A stretch of DNA of 64,000 nt from assembly GCA_013398615.1 (NCBI GenBank), contig VZSR01000028.1, positions 1,343,537-1,407,536 of the forward strand, in the 5' to 3' direction. A program made the translations under genes and the position numbers. Below are positions 12,101 through 25,374 of this stretch, one piece after another. The first letter of the stretch is position 1; the number at the start of each line of letters is the position of its first letter. Under the pieces are notes generated by a model, which was given only the letters and a program-made list of their open reading frames with translations, ran no database searches and was not told the DNA's origin. The DNA is from Brachypodius melanocephalos. Its lineage: Eukaryota; Chordata; Aves; Passeriformes; Pycnonotidae.

Positions 12101-15100
12101 GTCTGTAGCTCTCTTCTGAGCAGTTTTCCTGGGACACCATGGGTAATACAGGAGGTGTGAGCTGCAGACAGAGAGCCACCCCATTTTTTCTCTGAGGCTG
12201 CATTCAAACAAGATATTCAGCATAGAACCCATAAATTATATCCTTTCCCATTCAAGGTCTGATCTGTTAATCTGTTATCCAGCTGCAGTCAGCTGAATCA
12301 CTTAGGTTAGCTCTTCCGGGCGTGGTGTAAGCCCTTAGCACAGGGCATGGCTGGGAATCCTTGTGCTGTTGAAGTGCTGGATATGAGCTACAGCCAGGAG
12401 GAATCATACATATTTTCTTTCTTGTTCTCTCTTACTCTGTGAGCCATCATAGAGCCATTTCATTGAGGTGTTGAGTCCCAAATGTCTGGAATGTGATTAG
12501 GCTGAGTCATCTTTTCATATAGATTTCTTTATTATTATTATTTCTAACATTTACCCACTTAACCGTGAACAATGATATTTATGGGGAGCATGTCCATCCT
12601 TACATAAATATTGCTGGTAATATGCCCAGGGCCAACCACTCGCTAGGTAGCAGGTCTTTAAAAATGTAGGCAGTGCATTAAAGCCCACCCATAGTGATTT
12701 ATACCCTGACCTAATTTCTGCAGTAGAGGTCATACTGGCAGTTCTGCCATGTTCATAGTGGCCAAAGAGCAGCTTACAGTGTTAGAAGCACTGTGCACCT
12801 TGGCAATATTGCACTCAAGGCAATCCATCACTGATTGCTGCCACGGCTAGTTATGGATTCAGATCACCTATCCATGAGTGGGGATGTGAACTTGCACATC
12901 GTTAGAGACCCCAGAGCTTTATTTCCACCACTCTGTGTTCGCAGGCCCATCAGAGAGTGTCATCCTCTGACCAAGTGACAGAGCAGGTGCAAAGCACAAA
13001 GAAAAGTGACTTGAGAAAGGATGTAAGGCCTGTGACTCAGATTTGTCTTTTATAATAGAACAATGAAAAAGGCAGCAGTGGGATTTTCAAAGCAACATCC
13101 TAAGAAAAAATGAAACAGTTCTGTGGACATTCCCCATCACATGTAGCACTTCATGGCAGAGCAAGAAGAGACAGCACACTGTAAACTCTCCAAAAGGCAA
13201 GACTGGTGTTTGTGGTCTGTGTGTGGCAAAATAGCGAGCAAGTCTATGTATGATCTGTCCTCCTGGGTGCTACTCAAATGTAAAGGCTCCTGAGAGGTTA
13301 GGTAAAATCATAAACACAAGTAAGTATGTTTGTCAGTCTGCCTCTATAAGAAGGTTGTATAGTTACTCACTAGCTATATAGCAGCTGTGTTGTGATAAGA
13401 AAAAGCAGATGCAATATCTGGCATCAAACCTTTTCTTTTAAGATGGCTGCAGTATTAAAATCTAAACCTCTTTCTATATCCTATTGACTATTGTAGTCTT
13501 CCATGTTATTGTTTAACCATGTCTGAAGACAAGTGTTTTATATTAATTCTGATTTCCTTTAAATTGTCTTATTTCATGCTATTGAGCAAATTAATCCACT
13601 GAATCAAGGGCAATTCTTTCTGTTGGGTAGCTCATCTTGCTCATTATTCATTTCTGAAGGAGTGAAAATCCTTCATGCAACTTCATGCTTCTTTTGCTTA
13701 CAGTACTTCCTGTAAATACAAGGAGTTGTTTTTCCAACATTTGCAATTGGGTTGGGAGCAGGCTGGAAGTTGCCAGTGAAGCATAGGAAGAGAGAGATTA
13801 GTTTAACCCAAATCCAGAAGGAATCTAAAGTCCATTTTGCAGGAAGTTTGCTCTAGGATTGCTTTGGGCCTGGGGAAGCCAGCACATACGCTCCCAGTGT
13901 ATGTCCAGGAGTTGCACAGTGTCTGCCTTGAACTTTGTGAACCTTTTCCCAAGAGAATATAACTGCTGGGCAAAATGTTCTGAGCAGAGCTGCAATATGC
14001 AGTTAGGACTGTCTCGTTTCCTGGGAATCTGGAAGCCCAACTACAGCAAAATTGAATATTTTTTTTAACTGTGATATTTTGGGAAAGAATAATCTCAATA
14101 CCTGCAGATTGCAAAACATTGCAAAATATTCACATGGATTATCATTAGGTATTACAATATCTAATACAGTGTGTCCTATTTTTTTTTATATATATGCACA
14201 CATATACTATTTTTACATAATATACCCCTTGCGGTCCCAGTGTAAGTCACATGGCCAGTGTATCCTCTGTCTTTTCCCAGTGCCCGTGTCCAAGAGGCAG
14301 ACCAGCACAGCCTCAGCATTGAGGTTGCAGAGTGGATGTGGGCCTGCAGAGGGAATGCATTACAGGCAGAGAGGCCAGAACCTTGGCCAGTCCTCATCCC
14401 ACGTGCCCATTAATGCACAGTACATGCTGGCACAGGGAGGAAGGGATTTTGTGCCATTATACAACTGATTTGAAGGGTGCTCAGAAGCTGCGTGCTGTCC
14501 GTGAATGCTGCTGTCACACACATCTATGCATGTCACTTCTGAGGATAGTGGCTTTGTCTGATGTGGAGGCTCTTGGTCTGGTGGCTGATAAAATGTCCCC
14601 TCCTGAGAGGGGAGTGAGTGACAGAGGGAATTAAGCTCTGTTGCTTCTCCTGGAGGTAGAAAAACTTTTGAAGAGCTAATTTCTTATCTATTTGTTGTAG
14701 TAAGACTGGGCAGCATTTTCCTCCTTGTAGACTGATGTTGCTCATTGCTCATTCAACAGGAAAGCAAATATCTCTTTGAGCTTTATGTCTTACCCCCACT
14801 TACTTGGCAGGAGACACCTGTGAAAGAAGAAGATAAATAATGTGTCAAACATGGTCTGCAGAGGATTCAGCTGAGCAATTTCTGGCTTCCCCTGCATGTC
14901 CTCCAGCTGTTGTGCCCTAGTAACTTCAATTGCTGTACACAGGCTTGGCCTGCCTGCAGTTTCATTCAGTTGGATCTATACTTCCAAATATTTTTCTGCT
15001 ATAACAATCTGGCTGGGCCAGGACTTCAATTCTCTTCCTGAGTGGACTGGGAAAAATACATTGTAACTATTTCTTGAGTCTGCTATGAACAAACATTTGA

Positions 15101-18100
15101 TACCTGTAAGTAAAAGATTACAGATAGAGCATCGGGTCAGCACGTTGCTTCTGTGGGAACCAGAGTCCCATGTGTCAGGTTCATATGTGCTTCATCTCAT
15201 ACTTCCACGGCTTGGCTTGCCCAAGAAGGAAGACCATTCTTTCTACCAGCATTTATCAAACTTTTACGTGATGACTGCCAAAACTCCTCCATGAATTTTC
15301 CCTAAAAATTCCTTTATGAAAGAAAATTACTCTCAAACAGAGCTGAAAGGTGATGGCTTTCAACAGAAATTCCATGTTATTTGTCAAAGAGAAATCCCAA
15401 GTGTCTTTATTGTAAAATTGTGGTGCCCCACACCAAACCTGTTGTTCTCTATTTTGCCCTGAGATTGAGATTGGGCTGAGATTGTGTTTGTAACAGCAGC
15501 AGAGCCACATCCCCACAGCAGGATCAGCATGGAAAATGGTGGCAGACACCATGAGACCTGGAATTTAGCCATGATCCTGAAGGGGCAGAGTGGAAGGGAG
15601 TGGGAGATATTTATATCACAAATATCTAAGAGGTATTTTAGAATGCAGATACTCAGGGGTTGATTTTCTTGCCAAAAACTTGAAACTTCTCTGAAAAAGA
15701 TAAAGAGGAAAGTTCTTAAAAGTTTCTACAGGAAAAAGATTAATTTCAGTCATCTCTAATGACTATATTAAATGATGAATATGTTTTGTTAACCTAATTA
15801 CTGTTTAGAGAATGGATTGCACATTGCTTTACTATGTGCACCTCGAACATAAAATATTAAAAATCATCTGCATTTTCTAAACTCACAGAGATTTTCTAGA
15901 ATGAGGCACTCTGGGTGTGTAGTAGAAGATACGAGACTTTAACTGGACCTCAGTAAATCTGGTGATCTGGGATTTTCCAAAACTCTTTACTCGTTGGTGT
16001 TAACCAGAAATACCTGGTGACTCCTTGCCTGTCACTTAACACAAGAAATTTCCTCTCCATAAATCCAGTGACTAAAGATTTTAAGTCAGTTTTTAAGAGT
16101 GACACAAGAGATGTCTCTCCATAAACTCCACAGCAACACTAAATAATGCTTGGTGTGTAAATTTGTAGGTCTCCAGTTAACATCCTCCCCTCACCTATTC
16201 AGTGAATTTCATTGGTGGAAATATTCTACCCTTGGCATAAGCAGGTAACACCACCTTTATTCACTGAAAACCATACATGTAGGGAAAGCAAAATACCAGA
16301 ACATTAATGTTAATACAGACATTAGCAAGGAGTAGAGAGATTGCCAGAAATTTAGAAATGTCCATTTCAATGAGGGAGCTAAGTTGGACAGTTACAGCAA
16401 ATTGTGTTGTGAGTGGCAATCAAACACTTAAAGGGAAGACAAGGCAGCTTTTTTGTTTGGTTGTTTGTGGGATTCTTTATATTTAAAATAAAATTTGTTT
16501 CTCTCTAGCTGACAGCTGTGAGGGAGAAAGAGGTTTTTTTAAATTCATGTTATTAAATTAAAAGCTAATTTTTTGAGAAGCATTTAATATTAAACCACTT
16601 GCACTTGGAGAATTTTTAATTTCGTAAGAACAAAACACAGTCCTTTCCACAACTAGATTATAGATTACAGGACATCAAAAAGTCAAAGAGATTGATTTAT
16701 AGCTATTTGCATGCTTGTGCTTACAAATCACATCCTGCATGTGCATTTGCTGTTAGTATGATTTACAATAATATGCTGATAGTATTAACTGTATGCAAAA
16801 ACTTTGCAAACAGGGACCTGACTGAAACAGTTCAGAGAATAGTCAGGGACTGATTAAAGAACGGATGCAGCACACTGGGATGTGCTGTGACTGACAGGGC
16901 AGTTTTCCATATGCTTCCCTCAGATGGTAATTTCTGAGATTTCTTTTTTAAGGGGATTCTTCAATCTTATTATTTGCTTGCACTGCTCTGGAGGCAAGCT
17001 TGTTGCTTTTGGGAAATTATTGCTTCAGAGTTGTGATTTAGAGAGCCGGAGATGTAAGAGCAGGGGAAGAGGCAAGGTTGAAAGCTTGGAGGCAAAATGT
17101 AAAAGAAGTTACAACTGAGGTGGAAGAACATGGCACTGCTGGTAAACTTTGCAGATTAAATAAACTTCTGTGGCATGATAAGTGATGTTAATAAGCACAG
17201 AGCATTCCTGCGGCAAGATCTGGACTGCTTGGTAAGCTGGATTGTTTTAGAAAGCTGGTGTATACACACAGCCTCTGGGAAGGTCACACACACACAAACC
17301 AAGAATGCAAGTTATATTTTCAATTTTAGACTGGGAACTAGCAAGCAGAAATTCTGGAAACAGTGTAGGGGCTATTTTGGATGAAGAAATGAATGTGAAT
17401 TCCCCATGTAAGGCTGGTGCTAGAGGGGCTGATGCAATCCTTGTGCAAGTGGATAAAGCGGTTTAGTAGGGCTAGGAAGTGCTAGTGCTCATGCTCAGAT
17501 ATCCAGAAAATATGCAGAAAACTGGAAAAGCACCACAAAAAAAAAGTGAAATAAATTCTACCTATCAATAAAAGACTTAAAATCTCTTACAACTATTTTC
17601 TAACTTATCCAGTGGAAGGTTAAAAAGTAATTTGACTGAGATGTTCAAGCATCAATATTCTGAGAACATTCCTGATGCTGATCTTCACTGTAGGAAAGAC
17701 ACTACAGCAGAAAGAAAGACATACAAAGTACCAGGAAAAATAGATTACCTTATACCAGTTGCTCTACAAGAGCTGTTTGTCCCCTCTGTACAAGGGTGTG
17801 TTTACACCTCTTACTCTGGGAGACAGGCTCCCCTTACACATAACCTCACCATTATTGCAGTTTGCTGTAGGTAAGAACATGAATAGTGGTGATTACCTCA
17901 GGGAAGCTGACCCACAGTAATTTTTTGCCTTGAGGTGAACTGTTCAGATGTTAAAGTCCATAGAAGGTCCAAGGGCTGTCAGGTGAGGTTATCCACATTT
18001 GGATGAAAGAGATGATGCATTTCTTTTTAACAAGGAGGGTTAAATATTTAGGTCAGGCTATCTAGGGATGTAGAGGGTTCTCCATTAGTTGCAGTCTTTT

Positions 18101-19110
18101 AATCAAGACTAGGTGCCTCTATAAAAGACACACTAATTGTTCAAACAGAAGTTAAAGATTCAACATGAAAATTCCTGGATGAAATTCTGTGGCCTATTAG
18201 GCTAAAAGCTCATAATGAACGTTGCCTAGCCTTTCACTCTATTAATCTGCAAAAAAAATGAGCAGATAATTGACAGATAACCAGGTCCCCTGCAGTTCAG
18301 ACTGAGGATAGCAAGAACAGGGTTATTAAGTTTGCTGGAAAAGGTAAAAGGAATTAGCAAAGAAATCTGACAGAAAAATGGGCAGAGAAGTGGGCTTGGA
18401 TGCAGTTACTCAGGGCTCAATGGAAGAACTTGTGGAACAATGTGGGACATTCCAAGAGAACAGGGAGGTGCAAATGGCAGAGACTGCAATGGAGTGACAG
18501 GCAGCTCTGGAAAGAGGAAAATAAGTCCATGCTGGAGGAAATGTCACTGCTGATTTGGGGGGTTAGGGTGAGCAATAATTTGCCAGTTCTGACAGAGGAA
18601 GGAAGAGAAAGTAATTTGGGCAGAAAGGTGAGACAGCCTTGGGGAAGAGGGTGCAGAGATAGGAAGTCTGGACACTGTGGAAGAGAAGTGAGACAGACAG
18701 TAGAGAAAGGTTTGAAGGATACCTGCTTTGGAGAACACAGAAGTCAGCAGAGCATGAGCCTTCATTCATATAGCACATGCTTGACTTTAATCACAGGCTT
18801 ACCTGATGGCATTGCATCCATGCTACTGAGGAAAAAATAGGCCCTTCATATAATATGAAAGCTGTGCATTCCATTTTAACCACTCCATGACCAAAAATAA
18901 ATTGTACAGTCATCCTATTCCAGACTACCAGATTGATGGATGAATAGTTAGAACTCAGCAAGTTAGGTAATTTTGCACTGAATATAAATGAGAGTTATAA
19001 GATAAATGACATTTAGTGACATTAATTAACTGATTAAATTAAACCTGATATTTTAATCAGAATTTGTTTATGCAAAGCTCTGGATAAAAAAGAAATGGAG
19101 TTTAACCTAG
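9131..19110. other. Long noncoding stretch, no gene seen
   Basis: About 10 kb without a supported gene, RNA gene or recognisable transposon. Open frames are short (the longest is about 146 codons at 18400-18840) and unrecognised. Minor composition features are a TA-rich patch near 14179-14210, a TAA/TTA patch near 12530-12542 and AT-rich segments around 16480-16760. An octamer (ATTTGCAT) lies at 16705-16712. Decayed transposons may be present but cannot be assigned by eye. Confidence 0.45.
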
Positions 19111-19210
19111 TTACTTTTAAAATTCCAGTTACCATAACAACTTCTTGTGATATCAATTAAAGGTGGTCTTTTCTTTACCTTATTTTTAGAATTTGAGTTA
19201 CCATAACAAC
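19111..19210 (+). repeat. Two-copy direct repeat carrying X-box-like motif
   Basis: Two 31-bp copies lie at 19111-19141 and 19180-19210, a 69-bp period, and match at about 26 of 31 positions. Each ends in an identical 14-mer, GTTACCATAACAAC, at 19128-19141 and 19197-19210. That 14-mer fits the RFX X-box consensus RYYNYY-N(1-3)-RRNRAC, with half-sites GTTACC and AACAAC separated by AT. The differences fall outside the motif. This could be a local duplication whose motif core has been kept, or a chance of recent duplication. Confidence 0.7.
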
Positions 19211-21718
19211 AGAATGCTGCTTCATTTGCAAAGAGTTAAAATACGTTGTTGTTCTTTGAGAAGCAATCAAAATACAAGTGGGATGCCAGGAATTAATACC
19301 CTGGAATGGTTGCACAAACACCATTTCTCAAACACCTCACTTGTGGCACGAGAGCCTGATGGATCTTCTCCAGTGTGACAGGCTCAAGATGTTCCTTGGT
19401 TGCTCAGATCAGGAAGAGATTATTTATCAATTGGAAAAGAGTAGGGCTGTCAGGCACCAGAGGTATTACGAGCTGTCAGATCTGCAAGGAAAAATGATGC
19501 AATAGCAAATAGATTCACCTGGCCCTCAAGTGTTTCCAGAGGGCAGGCAGGAGAGTGGCTCTCAGTGAGGCAGTGACCCCTGCCTTCTCCCCAGAGATCC
19601 TTGGTGGGAAGACAAAAATGCTGACAGATCATTTCAAGGATTGTGCTGGGCCCCCTCGGAGGTCATCCTTTTATTCTCCCTCTGGCCATTCTCCTCCCGG
19701 GAGGGGTTTTCCTTTATGCAAGAGCAACACCTGTTGACAGAGAGCAGCCTTGGTATGCACTACCTACAGAGAGGACTGGATGCAGTTATTGTCTGCCCAG
19801 TCCCACAAGAACCCCCATGAGACAAAAGCAGGGGTAAGATTAAAAACCAGAGGTGTCACAGTAACCAAGCTATAGAAAGATATATTCACACACATATTTG
19901 TGTATGTTTATGTATGTTTACCATCAAATTAGCTAAGGGATTGCACTTGTATCTCAAGCCTTATTTTAACATAACTACTGCTGTAATTTACCTCCAAAGG
20001 GGAGGTAACTAACAGCTACAGACCTCTACAGGGTCTGTGCAGATGGAGCTTTTTCTTCTTGCTGAGCTGGATCTTAGGCATGCCATTTACTTGTGTGTAG
20101 AAAAGGGGAGGCCTTTAAACACTCCAAAGCCCTTGAACCTACAGAGAAAATGCCTCGAAGTCAAACAGCAGCCCATGAAGCAATGGCGTAAGGTGTGTTT
20201 CACAGCCAGGATTCCACCTGCAATCCAGACATGGGCTAGAAAAGATGAGTAAGGTGGGCATCATCTTCTGTGCTTGCTGCTCTTCTGGGCATTGCTGTTC
20301 ATGAGAGGACACTGCAACACAAATGCAGTCCCTCTCATTCAGCTGTGGTTTCCAGTGGATCCAGGGAGACGCTCTAGGCTGTTACCAAACTGGAGAAGAA
20401 AGCAGGATGTCACAAGGCACAAGCTACTTTCTCCCCACTTGCACACTTCCCACACACACTTGCACATTGACTGCAGAGGAAAAGCAGACTTATAATGGAT
20501 TTCTCCTGTTGCCTTTTGGCGACAGGGCAAAAAACCAGCTATAGCCATCTTGCGTTGTTCTGCAGTGACCTTTTTTCCAGACAAAGAATGCAGATGAGGT
20601 AAGAGAGGCAACCCTGCATTCCTGGTTTGATTGTGGTCTCCATACTTAATGAGTTTTTGACAGGAAGAGGAGGAGGAGTGGGTACACAGGGGAATTTGCA
20701 TGTGCTCTTGTGTCTGAGGCTTATTTAATTAAAAGACAATAAAAACGTCAGCTGCTGCAAGTTGCAATCTGGATCCCCTTCCGCTCCCCTTATCTCTCTT
20801 CCTTCTTCTTCCTTCTTTCAAAGCAAATAGATAAGTCATGGGGAGGAGGTGGGTGCCAAAGGACAGAACTGCTGCAAAATGCCAACTTATGCTGATTTAT
20901 GTTGGGCTAGCATAAATCGTGAGAGGGCAGAATGCAGAATCTGTCTTCTCTCAACAGCAGTTCCAAAGTCACAGTGTGTTTGTCTCTTGCAGTGCTCCAC
21001 TAGATACGACTTTGGGGTAACTTCCTTCCCAGGATGGATGGCTTGAAAACACAGTTTCTTCCAGTGGCAGCCACTTTGGGGCGAACCCCATCTGCTCCCC
21101 ATGGGTGCTCTGACACAGTCCCCTTCCTTGGATCTGCTGGTGGGTGTCTTCTGTGAATGCTCCTTGCCCATGTAGTCTGGAGTGGGCTGGCTGCCTTGGT
21201 GAAGGCTTTGACATAGCTTATCACTGGGAACAGCTCATTTTCCCAGTGCAGACAAAGGTGTGCTCACACTGAAAGCTTGTCTGGCTGAGCTTTGTGTGCT
21301 TCTCATCAGCAGCAAGGAGAGGGCCATGGAGATCTGGGATTGAGGTGGAGCCAGCTTGTTGCAGAGGGACAAGGGAGCATCAACTTGCCCAGCAAAATTG
21401 CCTCTAACCTCCTGCAGAAATATGATTTTATAGAAAGGCAGAGGAAATCTTCATATCCACCTCCCATTTCTTGAGATCATCTTGTGTTAGACTCCTAGCC
21501 AGCTGGGCCACACTGAACCTGTGTCTACATGCAATTTTATTACTTGAAGAGAAATTGAAGGAAAGTGTCATCTCAGGCACTGTTTACCAGCTGGTTATCC
21601 TTCCCTCAGCAAGTTGGGGTTCTGGGGGGTTGGTGCTATAGGGCAGAAGGTGCTGTGAGAAAGGCTAAGGGCATGGTGGAAATGTCAGAAGTGGTAACTC
21701 ATGTCCTGCTGAAATGAC
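19211..21718. other. Noncoding DNA, no gene seen
   Basis: No coding region is recognisable. Several 60-120 codon frames overlap in conflicting frames. A pyrimidine-rich stretch with CTTCTTC runs lies at about 20793-20820. An octamer (ATTTGCAT) lies at 20694-20701. Nothing else can be supported. Confidence 0.4.
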
Positions 21719-21778
21719 TCATGCAGCACACTTGTAGTCCCAAAGAGGTACCTTTGGGACTCCAAGTGTGCTGCATGA
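21719..21778. repeat. Near-perfect inverted repeat, 27-nt arms, 6-nt loop
   Basis: The left arm is 21719-21745, the loop AGGTAC is 21746-21751 and the right arm is 21752-21778. The arms are reverse complements at 26 of 27 positions. The only mismatch is T at 21735 opposite C at 21762. Transcribed from either strand, this folds into a 60-nt hairpin with an almost uninterrupted stem. Its size is close to the short end of pre-miRNA hairpins. I do not recognise either arm as a known microRNA. Alternatives are a fold-back mutation by template switching or a tiny palindromic transposon remnant, although I see no target-site duplication or terminal motif. Confidence 0.95.
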
Positions 21779-24700
21779 TAATCCAGAGCCCTTCTGTCTG
21801 AATACACTGCTCCTATTTAAACAGCAGCCATCCTGCCTGGGACTAGACAAGGTTTGCATATGCTGAAGCTTGGAAAAATGTGTCATGGTTCAGCACTAAC
21901 CAGGTGGGGAACCCACCAGCAAGCAGGGCTACCCACTTATGGACTGAGCATCCAGGCCCTGCTGAGTCCTTCCCCAGCCTCTGGGCAAAGTCAGATGCTC
22001 AGAGATCCTGACTCCCTGAAGCTGAAGTCAGCGTCAAATGGCTGGTAAATGTGGCCAAACGTCTGTGGTGTGACAAACACAAAAATAATTCTACTGTACA
22101 GAGAAAAGCTGAAGGACTTGTTGTGGCAGTGAGAGCAATAGTGCTTCTAACGTTACTTTGTATGAATCTGGTCTGTATAGGGCTTTGCAATGTGCTAGTC
22201 TTCATAGCTCCTGAGTGCCTTTCCTTTGGCAGCCTCCCATCAGCTCCTAGGAAAGCTGGCTGTACGGAGAGTGGATTGTTTTACTTCTGCAAAAAGGAAA
22301 AGCATAAGATGACAGAAATAAATGTATTGACAAGTGAGACGAATAAATGTTCCTCTTGCCTGCACTATCCAGAGGTGTTTGACATACCAAATTATGACAT
22401 AACTGTAGGAGTAATAGTTGCAGCTGTTGCCTTTGTAAAATGATCTGTAAGGCCACATGCTAATAAGTAAGACAACATGTCTAAGTCATTTTATACCATG
22501 CCAGAAGACTAATCCCATGCCATGCGTGCACAGTACCAAAAGCGGTCATATCACAGCAGTAGGATCAGTCCTGGAATAATCACATCCTTAGGAAAGAATC
22601 CTCTGTGTAATACAATGAAATCCCACTTAAACAAGTCAACCTTGTGAATCTATTAGAGCAGCATCCCCAGAGTACTGCTACTGTAGCTTGTTTCTAGCAC
22701 AAAGTGGAACGTCACTTAAAAATGAAGACAGGAGCAGCATATTTACTCAGGTGAAAATAGGCTTCTTTGGGGAATCCTTATGGAAAGAAAGATAGAAAAG
22801 CTGCAGTTGCCATATGGAGGATATCAAAACCTAAACCCCACTGTATGCAACCAACCTGTCAGACTGGTTTCACACACCTAATCCATACAGAACTCCACTT
22901 GTTTTCTGGAGGAAACTTCTTTGAGCTAAGATCGGGGATCATCCCCCCTAATCTAAAGAAGTTCAAGCCCTTGCTGTATTTTACAATTCATACATTAATC
23001 CTGAATAAGAACAGGATGTCACAGAGGCCCAAGGCAGCTTTGTAAATCTCATCATTTAGACCTACAAAATCTGGATTATTTTTTCTCCTATTAGCTCTAA
23101 ATACCACCTTTGGAAAAAATGCTTTTGACAACTTGCTTCTAAGTATCAACACACACATATAAGTCTAACAAATACATGAAAACTGCCTAGTTATTGGATG
23201 ATGAAACCAGCTTCACTAATTCAGCTGTGCAACACAGGCAGATGTGATTTCCCTAATACCTGGGGCTTAATAATTGCAGTATGTTGAGGCATATTTAAGC
23301 TTCAAATTCACAGTAGGTTTTTGTATATCCATGTTGAATGTCATCCAAGTGTATCTATTCCTTGCTTTTCTTTCAAAGAATGGTATTTATTGTATCTATT
23401 TGCTGTCACAAAGCATAGGAGGAAGTTAAAAAAATAAATATTTGAACATATTGGTCAGATATCCTCACAGTCTTTTAAACAGCTGCTGAGCTTTCCATTC
23501 TGAAGAAAAGCTGGGATATTTGAATAGACTGAAGCCAGACTATTCATGGGACTCCTCTGCTTTCCTCAGCAGGGGGAAAACTTGACCTTGAATAGTTTCC
23601 TAGGCACAAACAAGCGTGCATCCACACCAATACTTGGAAACTCATCCTCCTGCTGCCAGCCTATTGCTTCCCAGTTGGTGCTTTGCAGTTCAGCCTTGGG
23701 GCAGTACCATTGGAAGAGGGTACTGCCATAGAAGGAATGCTCCTACTCCTTTTTCAGTTTCAGACTGGCCAAGGAGTTATGTGCTGTTGAGGAGGATACA
23801 CCGTTAGGGACTTTCAAAGTATCCTGAAGTCAGCATTTGCACTGATGGTCCTATCTTTTGCTTCTCTCTGATGCCATTATATCCTATATGTCTTATGTTG
23901 ATCACCATATAAACCATGCAGATCTGGAGAGGTCTTTGAGGCAGAAACCTTCATAGGTCTAGACATTTTTCTGCCTTGAGAAGTACAACCTCTAGTCTGT
24001 CTGCAGGGATTTCATGGCAAATTCATGCCAATTGAGTAGTTAAAGGACAAACACAATTTCTCTCTTTTCCCCCCCATAGTATATTCACTGATCTCAAGAA
24101 GCTGCCATTCTGTCCAAATGGAGTACACAGAGTATGAATGCAGGTAAGGCAGGTTTCCAGGGAAAACAGCATGCAAAGCAAATACATTCCCAGAGAGCTT
24201 TAGCACATGCTATTTCCAGACAAGTTTTTGTAACATTATAAATTAACAGGTGATTTGGAATAAAAGACTTAGAAAAAGTTCCCTAATGTAGGCAAAGATA
24301 ACATCTTTACCCAGTGAGTTGCACAAATTCTTTTTTTGTGCAAGTAGTTCCTGAATCATCTATACAGCTGTGTATAGAGTATGGTGGAGATTCCAGGCCT
24401 CTGGAGAGGTGACACTATTTTTCCAGAAATTCCCCTAAACAGATGGCCCCTGCAGACCAGAAGTCCTGCAAATGCATTGGAGGGATGTTAATCAGTTTTG
24501 CATGCAGTAAATAAGAATGTATTCAGGATGGAACATTTGAGGCTTAGTCACTGAAAACAGCTTGAAATTATTTATTGGAGGAGATTTTTGTTTTGGGGCC
24601 AGGACAATGACTGAGAAAAATCAGATCATTTTCAAAAGTTATTAATCTACCCATACAGATTTTATTTCTTCTTATCCCTCATTCCCTCATTACTAATTTT

Positions 24701-25299
24701 TCTGTCACTTTGTCTGTTGTCTCGATTTACTCTAGCTTTTCCCAAAGCAAATTTTCTAAGAGAATGTCAGCTAATTAATTATTGTTTCAACATCATTTTT
24801 ATCCCAGACCTTTGACCTCTTGGCAGCTCTGCAAAGCATTCTGAGGCATTTCATATTTGCTTAATAAATATTTCTTTCAAACAATAAATTGAGAAACAAG
24901 ACAAAGAATGCATTCTTATCCTTCATTGTTTTACTTTTCTAAAAAGAAAGAAAACAATAGAGGCATGTTAGAATAAAACCACAGGCCAAAATCACTTGAC
25001 ACAGATCAATGCATTAGGTGCCATGAAGAAATGGCAGGCTCTGTACCTAATATAGGGTAGAAAGGCAGAAAGAAATGTGTCCAATTATATTATTTTATTA
25101 TTTTTATCATTAACTTTATTTTATTGACTTTTATTTCTTGATTCCCCATGTGAGTGCATGTTCTCTCTGGAGTGGCATCATTTATCTTTACTCTGCTGAG
25201 GAGGGGATTGTTCCTTGCTGAGGCTGATGTGCCAGTGCAGCACTGCACTGATGGTAACAGCCATTTATGTAACTTCCTTGCATGGTGCTGTGCAGGATG
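21779..25299. other. Noncoding DNA, no gene seen
   Basis: The longest open frame is 130 codons at 22051-22443 and is unrecognised. A 9-bp inverted repeat, TTGCACAAA with TTTGTGCAA, occurs near 24320-24344. No transposon or RNA gene is identified. Confidence 0.4.
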
Positions 25300-25311
25300 G
25301 TGCTGTGCAGG
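25281..25311 (+). repeat. Short tandem duplication at CR1 junction
   Basis: The 14-mer ATGGTGCTGTGCAGG-type unit occurs twice in tandem immediately before the CR1 tail. It is probably slippage at or near the element boundary. Confidence 0.7.
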
Positions 25312-25374
25312 GCCAGGAGTTGGACTCAATTATCCTTAAGAGTCCCTTCTAACTCAGCTTGTTCTGAGATTCAC
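25305..25374 (+). mobile_element. CR1 LINE 3' terminal fragment (sense)
   Basis: This is a very short copy of the CR1 3' end. It has AGTTGGACTCAATTATCCTTA near 25318 followed by AGTCCCTTCTAACTCAGCTTG near 25341 and a degenerate terminal TTCTGAGATTC. This matches the CR1 tail layout GTTGGA..GATGATCCTT..GGTCCCTTCCAACCCAG..TGATTC. It carries no coding capacity. Confidence 0.75.

Noticed and set aside
13352..13364. AGGTTGTATAGTT, identical to the 3' part of let-7
   Set aside because: The seed region is absent and there is no complementary arm downstream, so no let-7 hairpin can form.
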